Below, piece after piece: positions 1-7,400 of a stretch of DNA of 10,232 nucleotides. The DNA is from Bacillota bacterium (GTDB taxonomy: Bacteria > Bacillota > Clostridia > Oscillospirales > Ruminococcaceae). The stretch is from contig JAKPGH010000148.1 of the NCBI GenBank assembly GCA_029550985.1, positions 1-10,232 of the forward strand. Direction: 5' to 3'. The notes below the pieces were generated by a model. The model did no database searches. It saw nothing but the letters and a program-made list of their open reading frames with translations, and was not told where the DNA came from. The position numbers were made by a program, and so were the translations under genes. Within the stretch, counting starts at the first letter, position 1. Every line of letters starts with the position of its first letter.

Positions 1-963
1 ATGTACACCACCGTCATCGATGATCAGGACTTTGCCATCAAGCCCATGAACTGCCCCGGCGGCATCCTGATTTACAAGCAAAAGCCCCACTCCTACAAGG
101 ATTTTCCTTTGCGGATGGCGGAAGTCGGCCTGGTCCACCGCCACGAAATGTCGGGAGCCCTTCACGGACTGATGCGGGTGCGCTGCTTCAACCAGGACGA
201 CGCCCACATCTTTATGACCAAGGACCAGATTAAGGACGAAATTAAAAACGTCACCAGGTTGATTGACGAAATTTACACCACCTTTGGATTCCGCTACCAC
301 ATCGAGCTTTCCACCATGCCGGAGGACCACATGGGCGACGAGGCGGATTGGGAGATTGCCACCAACGCCCTGCGGGAAGCCATCACCGAGCTGGGCAAGG
401 ACTTTGTCATCAACGAGGGAGACGGCGCTTTCTACGGCCCCAAGCTGGACTTCCATCTGGAGGACTGCATCGGCCGGACCTGGCAGTGCGGCACCATCCA
501 GTTGGACTTCCAGTTGCCCGAGCGGTTCGAGTTGGAATACACCGGCCCCGACAACCAGAAACACCGGCCCATCATGATTCACCGGGTGGCCTTTGGCAGC
601 ATCGAGCGGTTTATCGGCATCCTCATCGAGCACTTCGCCGGGGCGTTCCCCCTGTGGCTCAACCCCGTGCAGGTGGCGGTGATTCCCATCGGCGACGACC
701 ATCTGGACTATGCGAAGAAAGTGGTGGACCAGCTGACCAAAGCGGGCATGCGGGTCAAGCTGGACGACCGCAACGAGAAGGTGGGCTACAAAATCCGGGA
801 AGCCCAGGTGCAGAAAATCAACTATATGTTGGTCATCGGCGACCGGGAGATGGAAAACGGCCAGGTGGCCGTCCGCTCCCGCAAGGAAGGGGACAAAGGA
901 GCGGTCAAAGTGGAGGAATTCCTGGCTTCCGCTCTGGAGGAAATCCGCACCAAGGCGCTGTAA
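1..963 (+). CDS. thrS: Threonyl-tRNA synthetase, C-terminal half (partial, cut by window start)
   Basis: Class II aminoacyl-tRNA synthetase that charges tRNA-Thr in the cytoplasm. The fragment has 320 codons, against about 640 residues for a full bacterial ThrRS, so the N-terminal TGS and editing domains lie outside the window. The ATG at base 1 is very probably an internal methionine, because the protein begins inside the catalytic core. Visible are the NCPGG segment (Cys18), motif 2 (RHEMSGALHGL, residues 47-57), QDDAHIF (His69), and HRVAFGSIERF (His194) leading into motif 3. Cys18, His69 and His194 match the three zinc ligands known in E. coli ThrRS (Cys334, His385, His511). The anticodon-binding domain follows from about residue 220. 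NCPGG replaces the NCPGH of E. coli, a variant I associate with clostridial ThrRS. The gene converges on htpG and ends at a strong hairpin. Confidence 0.97.
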   Translation: MYTTVIDDQDFAIKPMNCPGGILIYKQKPHSYKDFPLRMAEVGLVHRHEMSGALHGLMRVRCFNQDDAHIFMTKDQIKDEIKNVTRLIDEIYTTFGFRYHIELSTMPEDHMGDEADWEIATNALREAITELGKDFVINEGDGAFYGPKLDFHLEDCIGRTWQCGTIQLDFQLPERFELEYTGPDNQKHRPIMIHRVAFGSIERFIGILIEHFAGAFPLWLNPVQVAVIPIGDDHLDYAKKVVDQLTKAGMRVKLDDRNEKVGYKIREAQVQKINYMLVIGDREMENGQVAVRSRKEGDKGAVKVEEFLASALEEIRTKAL

Positions 964-1001
964 TCCAACATCCTGCGCTTGCAATTAAATATCGAGCAAA
1001 C

Positions 1002-1036
1002 AAAAGCCGCCGGAACATTGCGTTCCGGCGGCTTTT
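1002..1036. terminator. Bidirectional intrinsic terminator between thrS and htpG
   Basis: A perfect 15-bp inverted repeat: 1002-1016 (AAAAGCCGCCGGAAC) pairs with 1022-1036 (GTTCCGGCGGCTTTT) around the 5-nt loop ATTGC. The stem is GC-rich and bounded by an A run on one side and a T run on the other. It can therefore end transcription from both sides. It lies 38 nt after the thrS stop and 13 nt after the end of htpG. Confidence 0.92.
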
Positions 1037-1049
1037 AATATGAATTGCT

Positions 1050-2975
1050 TTACTCCATCAGGGAGAAAATGAGCTCGGAGTATTCGGCGGGGTTTTCCAC
1101 CGTAAGGCCTGCCATCAGCTCCGCCTGGTGATAGAGGATGGAGGCGTACTTCTTTGCCTTTTCCGGGTCGCTGGTCTGCAGCTCCTTCATTTTGAGGATG
1201 ACGGGGTGGTCGGCGTTGAGCTCCAACACCCGCTCCGCCTTGGCGCGGGCGTCGGGCTGGACCGAGTTGAGGTATTTCTCCATTTCAAAGGAAAGGTATC
1301 CTCCCGCCGTCAGGCAGGCCGGCTGGCTGCGCAGCTTGCGGGAAAGGGTGACCCGCTTGACGCTGTCTCCCAGGGTGTCCTTGACAAAGGTCAGCAGGTC
1401 TTTCAGCTCTTCTTCCTGCTTTTTAAACTTCTCCTTTTCTTCCTCGGTGTCCAAATCCAGGTCGTCCCGGTTGACGGACTTGAAGGGCTTGCCGTCGTAG
1501 GTCATGAGGGTTTGGGCCACAAACTCGTCCACCTCGTGGGTAAAGTAGAGGATTTCGTAGCCCATTTCCCGAATCCGCTCCGCCTGAGGCAGGGCTTGAA
1601 TGAGGGCTACCGTCTCGCCGGTGGCGTAGTAGATGTCCTTTTGGTCCTCCTTCATGCGGGCGCGGTATTCGGCCAGGGTGGTGAGCTTGTCGCTGTGGGA
1701 GGAGGCAAAGAGCAGCAAATCCTTCAGATTGTCCTTCTCCCGCCCGTAGTCCTGCAGCACGCCGTACTTGAGCTGCAATCCAAACTGGGAGTAGAATTCC
1801 TCGTACTTCTCTCGCTCGTCTTTCTGGAGTTTCAGCAGCTCGTTGCGGATTTTCTTCTCGATGTTGTTGGCGATGATTTTCAGCTGACGGCTGTGCTGCA
1901 GCATCTCCCGGGAGATGTTGAGGGAAAGGTCGGGGGAATCCACCACGCCCCGCACAAACCGGAAGTGCTCGGGAATCAGCTCCTCGCACTTGTCCATAAT
2001 CAGCACGCCGCTGGAATAGAGCTGAAGACCCCGCTTGTAGTCCTTGGTGTAGTAGTCGTAGCTTGCCTTGGAGGGAATAAACAGCAGAGCCCTGTAGCTG
2101 ACCGTTCCTTCCGCATCGATATGGATGGCCTTGATGGGGTCGAAGAAATCGAAGAACTTATCCCGGTAGAAGGCGTAGTACTCTTCTTCCTTGACCTCGT
2201 TTTTGTTCCGCTGCCACACCGGCACCATGCTGTTGAGGGTTTCCACCTCGTAATAGGTTTCGGTTTTGGGAGGCTTGTCCTCCGAGCCGGTGTCCTCGAC
2301 GGTGCGGCGCTTTTCCCGCTCCATTTTGATGGGGTAGCGGATGTAGTCGGAATACTTCTTCACCAAATCTACGATGGTGTATTCCTTCAGAAAACGGCTG
2401 TAGTCCTCCTCTTCGGTGTCGGGCTTAATTTCCATAATCACGTCGGTGCCCACCGTATCCCGCTGGGCCTCGGTGATAATGTAGCCGTCGGTACCGGAGG
2501 ATTCCCATTTCCAGGCCTGCTCTTCTCCCCACGCCCGGCTGATGACGGTCACCTTATTGCTGACCATAAAGGCAGAGTAAAAGCCCACCCCAAACTGACC
2601 GATAATGTCGATGGGTGCAGGCCCTCCTTCCTGTTGAGGAAGCTCCGACTGCTTCAAATTCTGTTTAAAGTCCAGGGAACCGCTCTTTGCAATGGTGCCC
2701 AGGTTGTTTTCCAGTTCCTCCCGAGTCATGCCAATTCCGTTATCCGAAACCGTAAGGAGACGGTTCTTCTCATCCCGCTTAATGAAAATCTGAAAGTCTT
2801 CCCGACTCATCCCCACGCTTTGGTCCGTCAGCGCCTTGTAGCAGAGCTTGTCCAACGCGTCGCTGGCGTTGGAGATAATCTCCCGCAAAAAGATTTCCTT
2901 GTGGGTGTAAATCGAGTTGATCATCAAGTCCAAAAGCCGCTTGGATTCAGCTTTGAAGGCCTTTTTAGCCATCAT
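1050..2975 (-). CDS. htpG: Molecular chaperone HtpG (bacterial Hsp90)
   Basis: ATP-dependent cytosolic chaperone of the Hsp90 family, 641 codons (E. coli has 624, B. subtilis 626), complete. The N-terminal GHKL ATPase domain (about residues 1-230) shows the Bergerat-fold motifs: EIFLREIISNASD with catalytic Glu32 and Asn36, SDNGIGM with Asp78, GTIAKSGS (93-100) and GQFGVGFYS (126-134). The middle domain and a C-terminal dimerisation domain follow. There is no MEEVD tail, as expected for bacteria. The start is at 2975: a GGAG at 2985-2982 (minus strand) lies 6 nt upstream. A second ATG directly follows (2972), with 9-nt spacing, and is equally plausible; MAKKAF is the more usual beginning. The gene is monocistronic in appearance, with its own promoter and CIRCE operator upstream and a shared terminator downstream, so heat or misfolding control by HrcA is likely. 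Confidence 0.98.
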   Translation of the reverse strand: MMAKKAFKAESKRLLDLMINSIYTHKEIFLREIISNASDALDKLCYKALTDQSVGMSREDFQIFIKRDEKNRLLTVSDNGIGMTREELENNLGTIAKSGSLDFKQNLKQSELPQQEGGPAPIDIIGQFGVGFYSAFMVSNKVTVISRAWGEEQAWKWESSGTDGYIITEAQRDTVGTDVIMEIKPDTEEEDYSRFLKEYTIVDLVKKYSDYIRYPIKMEREKRRTVEDTGSEDKPPKTETYYEVETLNSMVPVWQRNKNEVKEEEYYAFYRDKFFDFFDPIKAIHIDAEGTVSYRALLFIPSKASYDYYTKDYKRGLQLYSSGVLIMDKCEELIPEHFRFVRGVVDSPDLSLNISREMLQHSRQLKIIANNIEKKIRNELLKLQKDEREKYEEFYSQFGLQLKYGVLQDYGREKDNLKDLLLFASSHSDKLTTLAEYRARMKEDQKDIYYATGETVALIQALPQAERIREMGYEILYFTHEVDEFVAQTLMTYDGKPFKSVNRDDLDLDTEEEKEKFKKQEEELKDLLTFVKDTLGDSVKRVTLSRKLRSQPACLTAGGYLSFEMEKYLNSVQPDARAKAERVLELNADHPVILKMKELQTSDPEKAKKYASILYHQAELMAGLTVENPAEYSELIFSLME

Positions 2976-3007
2976 TCATCGCTCCGTTTCCCGTTGTGTT
3001 CTCAAGA

Positions 3008-3034
3008 CTGGCACTCTTAACAATAGAGTGCTAA
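3008..3034. promoter_or_regulatory. CIRCE operator (HrcA binding site) upstream of htpG
   Basis: The established consensus is TTAGCACTC-N9-GAGTGCTAA. Here the plus strand reads CTGGCACTC (3008-3016), a 9-nt spacer (3017-3025), then GAGTGCTAA (3026-3034). One arm is perfect and the other matches 7 of 9, with the spacing exact. The element starts just after the htpG -10 box, so it would overlap the start site and lie in the 5' UTR, the usual CIRCE position. It lies 33 nt before the htpG start codon. HrcA control is inferred from the operator; hrcA itself is not in the window. Confidence 0.9.
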
Positions 3035-3041
3035 CAATTTT

Positions 3042-3070
3042 AGTTTAGCTTTCCCATGGGGGAATGTCAA
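3042..3070 (-). promoter_or_regulatory. Sigma-A type promoter of htpG
   Basis: On the minus strand there is a perfect -35 box TTGACA (3070-3065), a 17-nt spacer (3064-3048) and a -10 box TAAACT (3047-3042, 4 of 6 matches to TATAAT). Transcription would begin near 3035, at the edge of the CIRCE element. This agrees with repression by HrcA blocking initiation. Confidence 0.78.
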
Positions 3071-3088
3071 GGGGGAGGAGAGGGGGTT

Positions 3089-3193
3089 TTACAGTTTATT
3101 CATAAAGTCCCAAAAGTCCGCCGACGGTGTGTTACGGGTGGGGAAACCCCGCCATAACTGTGGCCAACAAAGGTATCTTGGTATAGTTTTAAT
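3089..3193 (-). other. GC-rich patch with a 34-codon open tail and a hairpin; possible gene remnant or dispersed repeat
   Basis: Within the 441-nt htpG-carA gap, about 3108-3172 is clearly more GC-rich than the AT-rich sequence beside it. On the minus strand it stays open for 34 codons to a TAA at 3091-3089. The reading ends in RGFPTRNTPSADFWDFMNKL and has a protein-like mix of residues. There is no good start codon or ribosome site; an in-frame TAA lies just upstream and the frame opens with ATT. The patch also contains an imperfect hairpin at 3131-3158 (GTTA...GGGG, loop AAA, CCCC...TAAC) with no T run after it. I do not recognise a family. A decayed gene tail, a REP-like repeat or chance are all possible. 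Outside this patch, 3194-3238 holds nothing I can name. Confidence 0.3.
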
Positions 3194-3238
3194 TTATTTT
3201 TGTGTGAATGGAAATCTATGCAATCTCACCAGAAAAGA

Positions 3239-3285
3239 AAGGAGTTAATATTTATACAGCATTAAAGTATAAAATTTCACTCCTT
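3239..3285. repeat. AT-rich inverted repeat just upstream of the carA promoter
   Basis: The outer arms AAGGAGT (3239-3245) and ACTCCTT (3279-3285) pair perfectly, as do the inner arms TTTATAC (3251-3257) and GTATAAA (3267-3273). The segments between them are mismatched and the loop is 9 nt. The repeat ends 3 nt before the carA -35 box. It could be an operator or a remnant terminator. There is no T run after the hairpin, so a working intrinsic terminator is unlikely. Confidence 0.4.
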
Positions 3286-3288
3286 CCA

Positions 3289-3318
3289 TTGACAGGGGGT
3301 TCGAAAGGATAGTATAAT
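3289..3318 (+). promoter_or_regulatory. Consensus sigma-A promoter of the carA operon
   Basis: TTGACA (3289-3294) and TATAAT (3313-3318), both perfect consensus, with an 18-nt spacer. The start site would be near 3325, giving a leader of about 90 nt before carA. I looked in that leader for a PyrR-type attenuator (a terminator with a competing antiterminator) and for a T-box and found neither. Confidence 0.83.
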
Positions 3319-3353
3319 ACTGCCTAATAAAAGCTTCGATCCGACAAAGCAAG

Positions 3354-3364
3354 TAATATTTATA
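3354..3364 (+). repeat. Second copy of an 11-bp AT-rich direct repeat around the carA promoter
   Basis: TAATATTTATA occurs here in the carA leader and again at 3246-3256, inside the inverted repeat upstream of the -35 box. The copies are 108 bp apart and bracket the promoter. They could be paired operator sites, but the sequence is simple and AT-rich, so chance is a fair alternative. Confidence 0.3.
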
Positions 3365-3416
3365 AATTGCGTTGAAACGGTATGACGTGGCGGACGCCTT
3401 TGGAGGTAAGCTGAAC

Positions 3417-4496
3417 ATGCAGACAAAAGCGTATTTGGTACTGGAAAACGGCAAAGTGTTTGAGGGATTTTCCTTCGGCGCGGTCGGAGAAGTGACAGGG
3501 GAAATTGTTTTTACCACCGGCATGACCGGTTACCTGGAAACTCTGACCGACAAAAGTTACTTGGGGCAAATCATCCTGCAAACCTTCCCGCTGATCGGAA
3601 ACTACGGCGTCATCCCCGAGGATTTTGAAAGCCGGTCTGTGTCGGCCCGCGGGTACATAGTCAAGCATTGGTGCCGGGAACCGTCCAATTTCCGAAGCAA
3701 GGGCGATCTCCACTCCTTTTTGGCGGAACACAATATCGTCGGGCTCTACGGCATTGACACCCGGGAACTTACTAAAATCCTGCGCAAGCAGGGCACCATG
3801 AACGGCATGATTACCACCGACCTGCGACGCGCCGACATGGAAACAATCAAAGCCTATGCGGTCACCCACGCGGTGGAAAACGTGTCGGTGAAGCAACCAT
3901 TGGTGGTCAATCCCGGCGGAAAATACTCCATTGGGCTGATGGACTTTGGATACAAGGAAAATATCGTCCGGGAGCTGGTCAAGCGGAATTGCAAAGTGAC
4001 CATTTTGCCCCACGACACCACCGCCGAAACCATCCGGCAGCTTGCTCCCGACGGCATCATGCTGTCCAACGGCCCGGGCAATCCCGCCAATAACCCCGTC
4101 GTCATCGAAAACTTACGCAAAATCGTTCAGTTAAATCTTCCGATGTTTGGAATCTGCCTAGGGCACCAGTTATTGGCCCTCTCCTTTGGATTCCAGACCG
4201 AAAAGATGAAATTCGGCCACCGGGGCGCCAATCAGCCCGCCAAGGATTTGACGACGGGCAAAACCTATATTACCAGCCAGAATCACGGATATGCGGTGAA
4301 ATCGGAGAGCATTGACCCATCCATCGCCAAACTTTGGTTTCTAAACACCAACGACAATACCTGCGAGGGCATTCAATATCTCAACAGGCCCATTTCCTCC
4401 GTGCAATTCCATCCGGAAGGCTGCGGAGGTCCCCAGGATACCGGCTATTTGTTTGATAAATTTATCGAGGAGATTGACGGATATGCCACTAGATAA
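3417..4496 (+). CDS. carA: Carbamoyl-phosphate synthase small subunit (glutamine amidotransferase)
   Basis: Hydrolyses glutamine and channels ammonia to the large subunit for carbamoyl phosphate, the precursor of arginine and pyrimidines. It has 359 residues, a usual length for CarA. The N-terminal small-chain domain covers about residues 4-135 and includes the FTTGMTGYLETLTDKSYLGQ segment. The class I glutaminase domain (about 170-355) has the nucleophile elbow GICLGHQ with Cys247 and the His332/Glu334 pair in FHPEG. The start ATG at 3417 is chosen because GGAGG (3402-3406) lies 10 nt upstream and the protein then begins MQTKAYLVLENG, as CarA does. An in-frame ATG at 3372 has no ribosome site and would add 15 unrelated residues. 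The stretch after HPE reads GCGGPQD where ASPGPHD or AAPGPHD is more usual. The gene overlaps the next by 14 nt, implying coupled translation. Arginine versus pyrimidine dedication cannot be decided here. Confidence 0.97.
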   Translation: MQTKAYLVLENGKVFEGFSFGAVGEVTGEIVFTTGMTGYLETLTDKSYLGQIILQTFPLIGNYGVIPEDFESRSVSARGYIVKHWCREPSNFRSKGDLHSFLAEHNIVGLYGIDTRELTKILRKQGTMNGMITTDLRRADMETIKAYAVTHAVENVSVKQPLVVNPGGKYSIGLMDFGYKENIVRELVKRNCKVTILPHDTTAETIRQLAPDGIMLSNGPGNPANNPVVIENLRKIVQLNLPMFGICLGHQLLALSFGFQTEKMKFGHRGANQPAKDLTTGKTYITSQNHGYAVKSESIDPSIAKLWFLNTNDNTCEGIQYLNRPISSVQFHPEGCGGPQDTGYLFDKFIEEIDGYATR

Positions 4497-7400
4497 AAGT
4501 ATTCAAAAGGTGCTTGTCATTGGCTCGGGGCCCATTGTCATTGGTCAGGCCGCGGAATTCGACTACGCGGGCACCCAGGCCTGCCGCGTGCTGAAGGAAG
4601 AAGGGGTGGAAATTGTTTTAGTCAATTCCAACCCCGCCACCATCATGACGGACAACGCCATGGCGGACCATATCTACATTGAGCCACTGACCCTTACCAC
4701 CGTCAAGCGAATCATCGAAAAAGAGCGCCCCGACAGCATCTTGTCCGGACTGGGCGGACAGACCGGCCTTACCCTTTGCATGCAGCTTGCCAAAGAGGGC
4801 TATCTCGACCAAATGAATATCCGCCTGCTGGGCTCGTCGCCGGAAGCCATCTATAAGGCGGAGGACCGGCAGGCTTTTAAGGAGACGATGGAGGCAATCG
4901 GCCAGCCCATCATCCCTTCCGTCATTGCCAACGATATGGAAACGGCCCTGCAATTTGCCAACGAAAACGGCTACCCGGTTATTATTCGACCGTCCTTTAC
5001 CCTGGGGGGCAGCGGCGGCGGAATCGCCCACAACGAGCGGGAGCTTTTGGAAATTGTTCGAAACGGGCTGTCCCTTTCTCCCATTCATCAGGTGTTGGTG
5101 GAGCGGTCGGTGGCCGGCTGGAAGGAAATCGAATTTGAAGTAATGCGGGATAAGCTGGGCAACTGCATCGCCGTCTGCTCCATGGAAAACTTCGACCCGG
5201 TGGGGGTACACACGGGGGACAGCATCGTCATTGCGCCGGCCGTCACCCTGGCGGATAAGGAATACCAGATGCTGCGGCGAGCGGCGCTGGATATTATCGA
5301 CGCCCTGGGGGTGGAGGGGGGCTGCAACTGCCAGTTCGCCCTGGACCCCAACTCCATGGAATACGCTGTCATTGAGGTAAACCCGCGGGTTTCCCGCTCC
5401 TCCGCCCTGGCGTCCAAGGCAAGCGGCTATCCCATAGCAAAAGTGGCGGTGAAAATCGCTTTGGGATACACGCTGGACGAAATCCCAAACGCCGTGACGG
5501 AGAAAACCTTTGCCGCCTTCGAGCCCACTTTGGACTATGTGGCGGTAAAGCTGCCCAAATGGCCCTTTGACAAATTTGTGTATGCGAAGCGGGAACTGGG
5601 AACCCAGATGAAGGCCACCGGCGAGGTGATGGCCATTGCCGACACCTTTGAAGAAGCGTTGCTGAAAGCGGTGCGGGGGGCGGAAATCGGCCTGACCGAC
5701 CTCAACCTGCCCAAACTGAAAACGCTGTCCGACCAAGAAATACGCGACCTTCTGCACACCGTGACCGACGAGCGGCTGTTTGTGGTGTACGAAGCTATCT
5801 TGCGGGGGATTTCCATCGACGAAATCCACTCCATCACCAAAATTGACCGCTGGTTTTTGCACAAGCTAGCCAACATCGACGGCGGCATTTCCACAAAGCC
5901 TGCGGTTTACAAAATGGTGGATACCTGCGGCGGCGAGTTCGAGGTAAAAACCCCCTATTTCTATTCCATCTCCGGCGAAGGGGAAAACGAAGCGCTGGAG
6001 TTTATTCAGAAAAGCCAAAAAGAGCGGGTTGTGGTATTGGGCAGCGGGCCTATCCGCATCGGGCAGGGGATTGAGTTTGACTACGCCTGCGTGCACTGCG
6101 TCAAATCCCTGAAAAAGATGGGATACGAGGTGGTGGTGGTCAACAACAATCCCGAGACGGTGTCCACCGATTTCGACACCGCCGACCGGCTGTATTTCGA
6201 GCCCGTCTGCATTGACGACGTCATGCGCATCATTGAAATCGAAAAACCGGTGGGGGTGATTGTATCCTTTGGCGGAGGCACCGCCATCAAGCTGGCCAAG
6301 AAGCTCCACCAGCGGGGCGTGAACATCCTTGGCTTGTCGGCGGACAGCATTGATGTCTGCGAGGACAGAGAGCGGTTTAACCGCCTGATGGACCAACTGG
6401 GCATCAAGCAGCCCAAAGGCCATTGCGTGATGACCAAGGCGGAAGCCCTCGACGCCGCCCAAGACCTGGGGTATCCGGTGCTGATGCGCCCGTCCTATGT
6501 GCTGGGCGGCCAGAACATGATTATCGCCTTTTCGCCGGAGGATATTGACGAATACATGGATATCATCCTGCGGCAGAAGCAGGATAACCCGGTTTTGATT
6601 GACAAATTCTTAAGCGGCAGGGAAGTCGAGGTGGACGCCATCTGCGACGGCGAGGATATTCTCATCCCCGGCATCATGGAGCATATCGAGCGCGCGGGCA
6701 TCCACTCCGGCGACAGCATCGCCGTTTACCCGGCGGTTCACATCGACGATCAAATGGCGGAGAAAATTTTGGACTGCACCAAAAAAATCTGCCTTGCCCT
6801 GGACGCAAAAGGCCTTGTGAACATCCAGTACATCGTCGTCGGGGAAGAGCTGTATGTCATCGAGGTTAACCCTCGGGCTTCCCGCACCGTGCCCTATCTG
6901 AGCAAGGTCACCGGCGTTCCCATGTGCGAGCTGGCCACCCGGGCCAGCATGGGGCAGAAGCTTTCCGACTTCGGGTACGGCACCGGGCTCTACCGGGTGC
7001 CGCCCTACGTTGCGGTGAAGGTGCCGGTGTTTTCCTTTGAAAAGCTGACCGATTTGGACACCCAGTTGGGGCCGGAAATGAAATCCACCGGCGAGGTGCT
7101 GGGAATCGGCAAAACCCTGAAGGAAGCGCTGTATAAAGGCCTGATTGCGGCCGGCTATAAGATGAACGCAAAAGGCGGCGTGCTGCTGACCGTCCGCGAC
7201 ACCGACAAGGACGGCATCGCGGAAATCGCCAAGAAGTTCCACGAGCTGGGATACACCCTGTACGCCACCAGCGGCACGGCAAAGGTGGTAGGGTCGGCGG
7301 GCATTCCCTGCAACACGGTCAATAAAATCCACGAAAACAGCGCCGACAACGTTATGACCGTTTTGGAAAAAGGGCTGGTTTCCTACATTGTCTCCACCTC

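Noticed and set aside
1..3. ATG at base 1 as the real thrS start
   Set aside because: The protein begins in the catalytic core, just before the zinc-ligand cysteine. A free-standing product would lack half of ThrRS.
1128..3020. A 630-codon open frame on the plus strand opposite htpG
   Set aside because: It is the antisense of a certain gene. It encodes a leucine/valine-rich sequence with no recognisable domain, and its openness follows from htpG's codon bias.
3131..3158. Hairpin GTTA...GGGG-AAA-CCCC...TAAC considered as a terminator or riboswitch
   Set aside because: It has no T run on either side, no gene end beside it that needs a terminator, and no recognised riboswitch core.
3201..3222. 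ARG-box-like sequence (TGTGAAT followed by ATGCAA)
   Set aside because: Only half-site similarity with wrong spacing to the second half. Not enough for an ArgR site.
3237..3312. Possible small peptide gene after the GAAAGGAG at 3237-3244, an open stretch of about 20 codons ending in the carA promoter
   Set aside because: It has no ATG, GTG or TTG at proper spacing, and it overlaps the inverted repeat and -35 box, which explain the sequence better.
3372..3416. Earlier in-frame ATG for carA at 3372
   Set aside because: It has no ribosome site and adds 15 residues not seen in CarA. The ATG at 3417 has GGAGG with 10-nt spacing.
4453..4482. Earlier in-frame ATG for the CarB-DapF gene at 4453
   Set aside because: It lies deeper inside carA and adds ten residues not typical of CarB. 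The ATG at 4483 has GAGGAG with 10-nt spacing and gives the normal CarB N-terminus.
4618..5862. A 414-codon open frame on the minus strand inside carB, with further antisense frames at 5866-6462 and 6610-7458
   Set aside because: They lie opposite clearly homologous CarB sequence, lack ribosome sites and show no domain. They are antisense shadows of GC-biased third positions.
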